In this document: in pieces, positions 5,622 to 8,648 of the stretch | How positions within the stretch are numbered: position 1 is the first letter of the stretch | Layout: each line of letters begins with the position of its first letter | DNA from: Candidatus Bathyarchaeota archaeon | GTDB lineage: Archaea; Thermoproteota; Bathyarchaeia; Bathyarchaeales; UBA233 | Direction: 5' to 3' | Length of the DNA: 8,648 bases | Assembly: GCA_004376975.1 (NCBI GenBank) | Contig: SOJA01000010.1 | Location: forward strand, 1 to 8,648 | The notes under the pieces: model-generated | Told to the model about the DNA's origin: nothing | The model's input: only the letters and a program-made list of their open reading frames with translations | The model's database searches: none | Translations under genes and position numbers: made by a program

Positions 5622-6997
5622 TTTGTCCAAACTCCTCTTCCTAACCCACGATATACAAGACCTTCTTTTTCAACTTTTTCAGGATTGATAATGCCTTCAA
5701 GATCAACTATGGCAGCCGGCATCCTTGCCATGATTTTCAGTTTCTTCAAATTCAAACGTTTGAATCGGTCGTGACCTGTAAGTATTACTATACAATCTAC
5801 GCTTTCCATGGTATTCCTTATATTTTTCTTGAGGGGGTAACCCAAGTCAATTAACTCTCCGGCTGACAAATACGGATCATAGAGACTGACTTTAGCACCT
5901 TTAGCTTCCAGAATTTTAGCAAGCTCTTTCGATGAAACTTTTGGCGTATCTTTCATGTTTGGCATTTGAGAGATTCCTAACAGAGAGATATTCGCCCTTC
6001 TCAAAGTTTTTCCACAGCTTCTCAGTGCTTCCCTAATCAAACCAACCACATGTTTCAAAAGTTCCTCATTTATCTCTCTAGCAATTACAGGAATTCGAAG
6101 CCTCACACCTAAGTTTTCAGCTTCATCCAATAACAGATACGGCTTGTCACGTATGCTCCCACCAATTACCGTTGGCAATACAAGTAAGCTGCATGCGCTT
6201 GCTTCTGCGATTTCTCTAGCTTTGAGGTAGTCTATGCGTGCCTTCTCACAAAATCTGGCGAGTTCGTTAGCCAAAGCAATGCTAGTGTAATGATGTACAG
6301 CTTCAAAGAGCGTTGCTGCTTCTGCCGTTTTCACGTCACTGGTTTCCACGACTCCTTCTTTGGTGATGGTTCCTAGAACAGTTGAGGCAGCGTTCAAACT
6401 GTCTTTGTCAGTTGCTGCCACAATCCGTTTGCATTCAGCTAGTTTTTCTGGAGTTTGTTCATCTACACGTCTGACTGGGCTGAAGGCTAGGCCAAAGTCA
6501 ACTCCAGCTTTAAATCCAGAAGTGTTTTCCAGATTTTCTCTAATCAATCCTTCTGCTGCAGTTGGCCCAATAATGCTCATAATGATAATTAGCGAGCCGC
6601 GTTGGAGACTTGAACCCACGTGCTTGCATGTTTTTTCTAAATCCAAATAGTTGACTTTTTTCTTTCTGTCAATTTCCGCTCGAGTCGTTATTAGTATCAC
6701 GTCGCTTTGTGCAACGGCTTTCTCTACATCGTTTGTGGCGCTTAAGCATCCATTTCTCACATGTTTTTTCAGTAAAGGCTCAATTTTCCGTCTTAGAAAG
6801 GGGGTTTTTCCCTTTGCAAGATTATTCACTACGGCTCGGTTTGCGTCGACACATATGATCTTGAATCCGGCTTCAGCGAAGAGGTAAGCGTGGAGAACAC
6901 CGTTTCGTCCACAGCCTATAATGCTGATCTTATATTTTCTACGCTTCTCGGTATTGTCTATCTCTTCTGATTTTACATGTAGTATCGGTATAGACAT
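5618..6997 (-). CDS. UDP-glucose/GDP-mannose dehydrogenase-family protein lacking canonical catalytic residues
   Basis: The 459 residues have the three-part layout of UDP-sugar 6-dehydrogenases. The N-terminal NAD domain has KISIIGCGRNG (GCGRNG at 28-33) and VDAN (50-53). The central dimerisation helix is SIALANELARFC (239-250). The C-terminal UDP-binding domain has LLGISQMPNMKD (339-350), VSLYDPY (370-376) and VILTGHDRFK (404-413). Normal members perform a two-step NAD oxidation of a sugar C6 alcohol to a uronate through a catalytic Cys. By eye, the key positions differ here: SPVRR (173-177) for SPER, TLFEAV (229-234) for KLAENT, GGSIRDKPY (279-287) for GGHCIPVDPY, and VDLEG for the usual D-G-R-N. 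The first 20 residues are a non-conserved leader. The ATG start is supported by GGAG 8 nt upstream. glmM ends 30 nt upstream. It could be a repurposed dehydrogenase or a non-catalytic partner. Confidence 0.8.
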   Translation of the reverse strand: MSIPILHVKSEEIDNTEKRRKYKISIIGCGRNGVLHAYLFAEAGFKIICVDANRAVVNNLAKGKTPFLRRKIEPLLKKHVRNGCLSATNDVEKAVAQSDVILITTRAEIDRKKKVNYLDLEKTCKHVGSSLQRGSLIIIMSIIGPTAAEGLIRENLENTSGFKAGVDFGLAFSPVRRVDEQTPEKLAECKRIVAATDKDSLNAASTVLGTITKEGVVETSDVKTAEAATLFEAVHHYTSIALANELARFCEKARIDYLKAREIAEASACSLLVLPTVIGGSIRDKPYLLLDEAENLGVRLRIPVIAREINEELLKHVVGLIREALRSCGKTLRRANISLLGISQMPNMKDTPKVSSKELAKILEAKGAKVSLYDPYLSAGELIDLGYPLKKNIRNTMESVDCIVILTGHDRFKRLNLKKLKIMARMPAAIVDLEGIINPEKVEKEGLVYRGLGRGVWTK

Positions 6998-7027
6998 TTG
7001 ATATTCTCCACGTGGTGAGAGACTGGT

Positions 7028-8404
7028 TTAACTCTTCAAGCTGTCAATTATTCTTTTAAGTTTCAGACTGTATGTTTGTATGAGTTGTGTAGCTTTTTCT
7101 TCTTTTTTTGCTTCTGTATACAGCCTGTAGATGGGCTCTGTTCCGCTTGGTCGCATTAGAATGGCGCTTTTGTCCTCGAACCATATTTTGGCTCCGTCAA
7201 TTGTGTTTGTGTTCAACTCGCTTGTTTGCTCAATCAGCTTTTCTAGGACTTTGTCTTTGAGTTCGTTGGGGCATTCAACCTTTCCCTTTTCAATATGGTA
7301 TTTCGGTAGTTCTCCAAGGAGCTCTGAAAGTTTTTCACCCGTTTTTGCCATAATCTCTAAGATCAACGCTGTTGCCATCGCTCCATCTCTAACCGATTGA
7401 TGTGGACCATAAAAGATTCCGCCATTTTCCTCGCCGCCAAGTTTTGCGTTTATCTTCTTCATGGTTTGAGAAACCGTTACGCTTCCAACTTTAGTCCATA
7501 CAATTTCTCCGCCATAAGAATCAGCTATGTCTTTAACCAGCGTTGAGGAACTCACAGGTGTAACAATTTTTTCCCCGGAATTCTCCTTCAAGAAGTGCTT
7601 TTCAACCAAGGCAAAGGTTTTGTCTCCCCAATGAATTTCGCCTTTTTCATCAACAAACATTGAACGGTCAGCATCACCATCATAGGCTACGCCTAAATCT
7701 GCACCTATCGCTTTCACTGTTAAAGCCAAGTCCCTAAGGTTTTCTGGGCGAGGCTCTGGTAGTCTTCCAGGAAATGTCCCGTCAATATTCGCGTTTATAG
7801 TAGTGACTTTGCATCCTAACTCTCGAAGCAGGCGCGGTGCTGCAAGGCTGCCTACACTGTTTGCAGGGTCAACGACAACATGGTAATGTTTTTCTGCTAT
7901 TTCAGCAACATCCACATGTTTTTTTATTGCTTCCAGATACTCCTCAATTACTCCAAGCAAGTCTCGTGTTGTTCCCAACCTGTTCCAGTCTGCGTAGTGT
8001 ATCTTTTCGTCAAAGAATATGTTTTCAATCTCGATTTCCTGTTCGCGTGAAAGCTCTATTCCGTCGCTCCAAACAACTTTTATTCCATTGTATTGCGGTG
8101 GATTGTGTGATGCAGTAATAATTACAGCGCCATCTGTTTTGTGATTTTTTACTGCGTACTGTAATGCGGGGGTAGGCATCATTCCTGCTAAAACCACATT
8201 GCATCCTGTTGCGTTTAAACCGGCAATAACTGCTTTTGCAAGCATTGGACCGCTTGTCCTAGCATCGTATCCAATTATGAGATTTCCACGTTGAAAAAAT
8301 GTTCCTATGGCGCTTCCGATTTTAATTGCCATTTCCGAAGTTAATTCTTTATTAACGATTCCACGTATCCCATTTGTTCCAAATAAACGTCTTGACCCTA
8401 ACAT
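7028..8404 (-). CDS. glmM: phosphoglucosamine mutase (archaeal GlmM/phosphohexomutase family)
   Basis: A full-length 458-residue alpha-D-phosphohexomutase that interconverts sugar 6- and 1-phosphates. All four family signatures are intact: LFGTNGIRG near the N-terminus, the phosphoserine loop TASHNP (97-102, Ser99), the magnesium loop DGDADR (242-247), the sugar-binding loop GEENGG (324-329) followed by RDGAMA, and the phosphate-binding loop RPSGTEP (418-424). The LFGTNGIRG start and overall length match archaeal enzymes annotated as GlmM. A phosphomannomutase or bifunctional role cannot be excluded from motifs alone. The ATG start has AGGA 9 nt upstream. It lies 17 nt after the nucleotidyltransferase-type gene and 30 nt before the dehydrogenase-family gene, all on the minus strand, which indicates one transcription unit supplying activated sugars for glycan synthesis. 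Confidence 0.88.
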   Translation of the reverse strand: MLGSRRLFGTNGIRGIVNKELTSEMAIKIGSAIGTFFQRGNLIIGYDARTSGPMLAKAVIAGLNATGCNVVLAGMMPTPALQYAVKNHKTDGAVIITASHNPPQYNGIKVVWSDGIELSREQEIEIENIFFDEKIHYADWNRLGTTRDLLGVIEEYLEAIKKHVDVAEIAEKHYHVVVDPANSVGSLAAPRLLRELGCKVTTINANIDGTFPGRLPEPRPENLRDLALTVKAIGADLGVAYDGDADRSMFVDEKGEIHWGDKTFALVEKHFLKENSGEKIVTPVSSSTLVKDIADSYGGEIVWTKVGSVTVSQTMKKINAKLGGEENGGIFYGPHQSVRDGAMATALILEIMAKTGEKLSELLGELPKYHIEKGKVECPNELKDKVLEKLIEQTSELNTNTIDGAKIWFEDKSAILMRPSGTEPIYRLYTEAKKEEKATQLIQTYSLKLKRIIDSLKS

Positions 8405-8421
8405 GCGTTCAAATCCTGTTT

Positions 8422-8648
8422 CTAGATAATAGTTTTAGGTGTTAATACGCTTTCAGAAATCTTCTTAGCCGGACAAACCAGAACTTCCTTGTTAAGTGAC
8501 ACGTTATCCGCTACTTCAACGCGGTCGCCCAGTACACATCGCTCTCCAATTTTGACTCCTTTTCCAATGATCACGTTTTCACCAATCAAAGCTTCGTTTA
8601 TTATTGAAAAATCAGCTATCTTAGTTCCGGGTAGAATCACAGAGTTTT
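8422..8648 (-). CDS. left-handed beta-helix C-terminus of a sugar-1-phosphate nucleotidylyltransferase/acetyltransferase, partial
   Basis: Only the last 75 or so residues are in the window; the frame runs off the right edge, and the GTG at 8640 is an internal Val codon. What is visible is a run of hexapeptide repeats (IIGKGVKIGERCVLGDRVEVADNVSL) characteristic of a left-handed parallel beta-helix. A tail VLVCPAKKISESVLTPKTII follows, resembling the C-terminal end of archaeal NDP-sugar pyrophosphorylases of the GlmU or mannose-1-phosphate guanylyltransferase type. Lying directly upstream of glmM in the same direction, it would plausibly activate the sugar 1-phosphate that GlmM makes. Whether it has an N-terminal nucleotidyltransferase domain or is a free-standing acyltransferase cannot be seen. 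Confidence 0.75.
   Translation of the reverse strand, partial: NSVILPGTKIADFSIINEALIGENVIIGKGVKIGERCVLGDRVEVADNVSLNKEVLVCPAKKISESVLTPKTII

Noticed and set aside
6360..6887. Two abutting plus-strand frames of 96 and 78 codons.
   Set aside because: Antisense to the dehydrogenase-family gene, without a Shine-Dalgarno or motif.
5618..6997. Reading the degenerate dehydrogenase as a pseudogene.
   Set aside because: The frame is open over a normal length with a good Shine-Dalgarno and a coupled downstream start. Loss of specific residues without stops or frameshifts argues for repurposing, not decay.
7837..8118. Plus-strand frame rich in Gln, Leu and His (93 codons).
   Set aside because: Antisense to glmM; composition reflects the complementary codons.

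Overview
The window looks archaeal. It carries a zinc-ribbon RNA polymerase subunit of the Rpo12/RpoP type, a Trm5-type tRNA methyltransferase, an archaeal-type phosphoglucosamine mutase, TATA-box promoters upstream of several genes, and frequent TTG/GTG starts. Modest GC, a long N-glycosylation-rich surface protein and several small cysteine-rich proteins would suit a Bathyarchaeia-like (TACK) lineage. That lineage guess is an impression from protein style, not a search result.

Layout: (1) Positions 1-247 are mostly non-coding. They hold a 22-nt piece resembling the 3' end of a tRNA (minus strand), a GC-alternating near-palindrome and a TATA-like box. (2) 248-2350 (+) encodes a 700-residue secreted, single-anchor surface protein with about 34 N-glycosylation sequons. 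(3) 2464-4669 is a block of small housekeeping and cysteine-rich genes: an unrecognised 98-aa Cys-rich protein (+), rpoP (-), a Trm5-like tRNA methyltransferase (+), a DUF3795-like Cys-rich protein (+) and a Trm112-like protein (+). rpoP and the Trm5-like gene diverge from one palindromic TATA element. (4) 4674-8648 is a tightly packed minus-strand cluster, transcribed from the right edge leftward: the C-terminal part of a left-handed beta-helix nucleotidyltransferase or acetyltransferase (cut by the window edge), glmM, a UDP-sugar dehydrogenase-family protein, and a Gfo/Idh/MocA oxidoreductase.

How the genes fit together: the minus-strand cluster reads as a nucleotide-sugar pathway. A hexose(amine) phosphate would be isomerised by GlmM, activated by the nucleotidyltransferase, and then oxidised by one or two NAD-dependent enzymes. 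Such sugars feed archaeal N-glycans, and the window also encodes a densely sequon-bearing surface protein. The link between them is inference from content, not proof of a shared pathway.

The most unusual item is the UDP-sugar dehydrogenase homologue (5618-6997). It keeps the overall fold signatures, but by eye it lacks the canonical catalytic Cys, Glu, Lys and Asn, so it is either a repurposed or a non-catalytic member. Other points of interest are a Trm112-like gene whose best-placed start codon is ATA and whose first zinc CxxC is broken, a shared palindromic TATA box, and the tRNA-3'-end-like fragment. I see no CRISPR array, complete tRNA, rRNA, transposase or integrase here.
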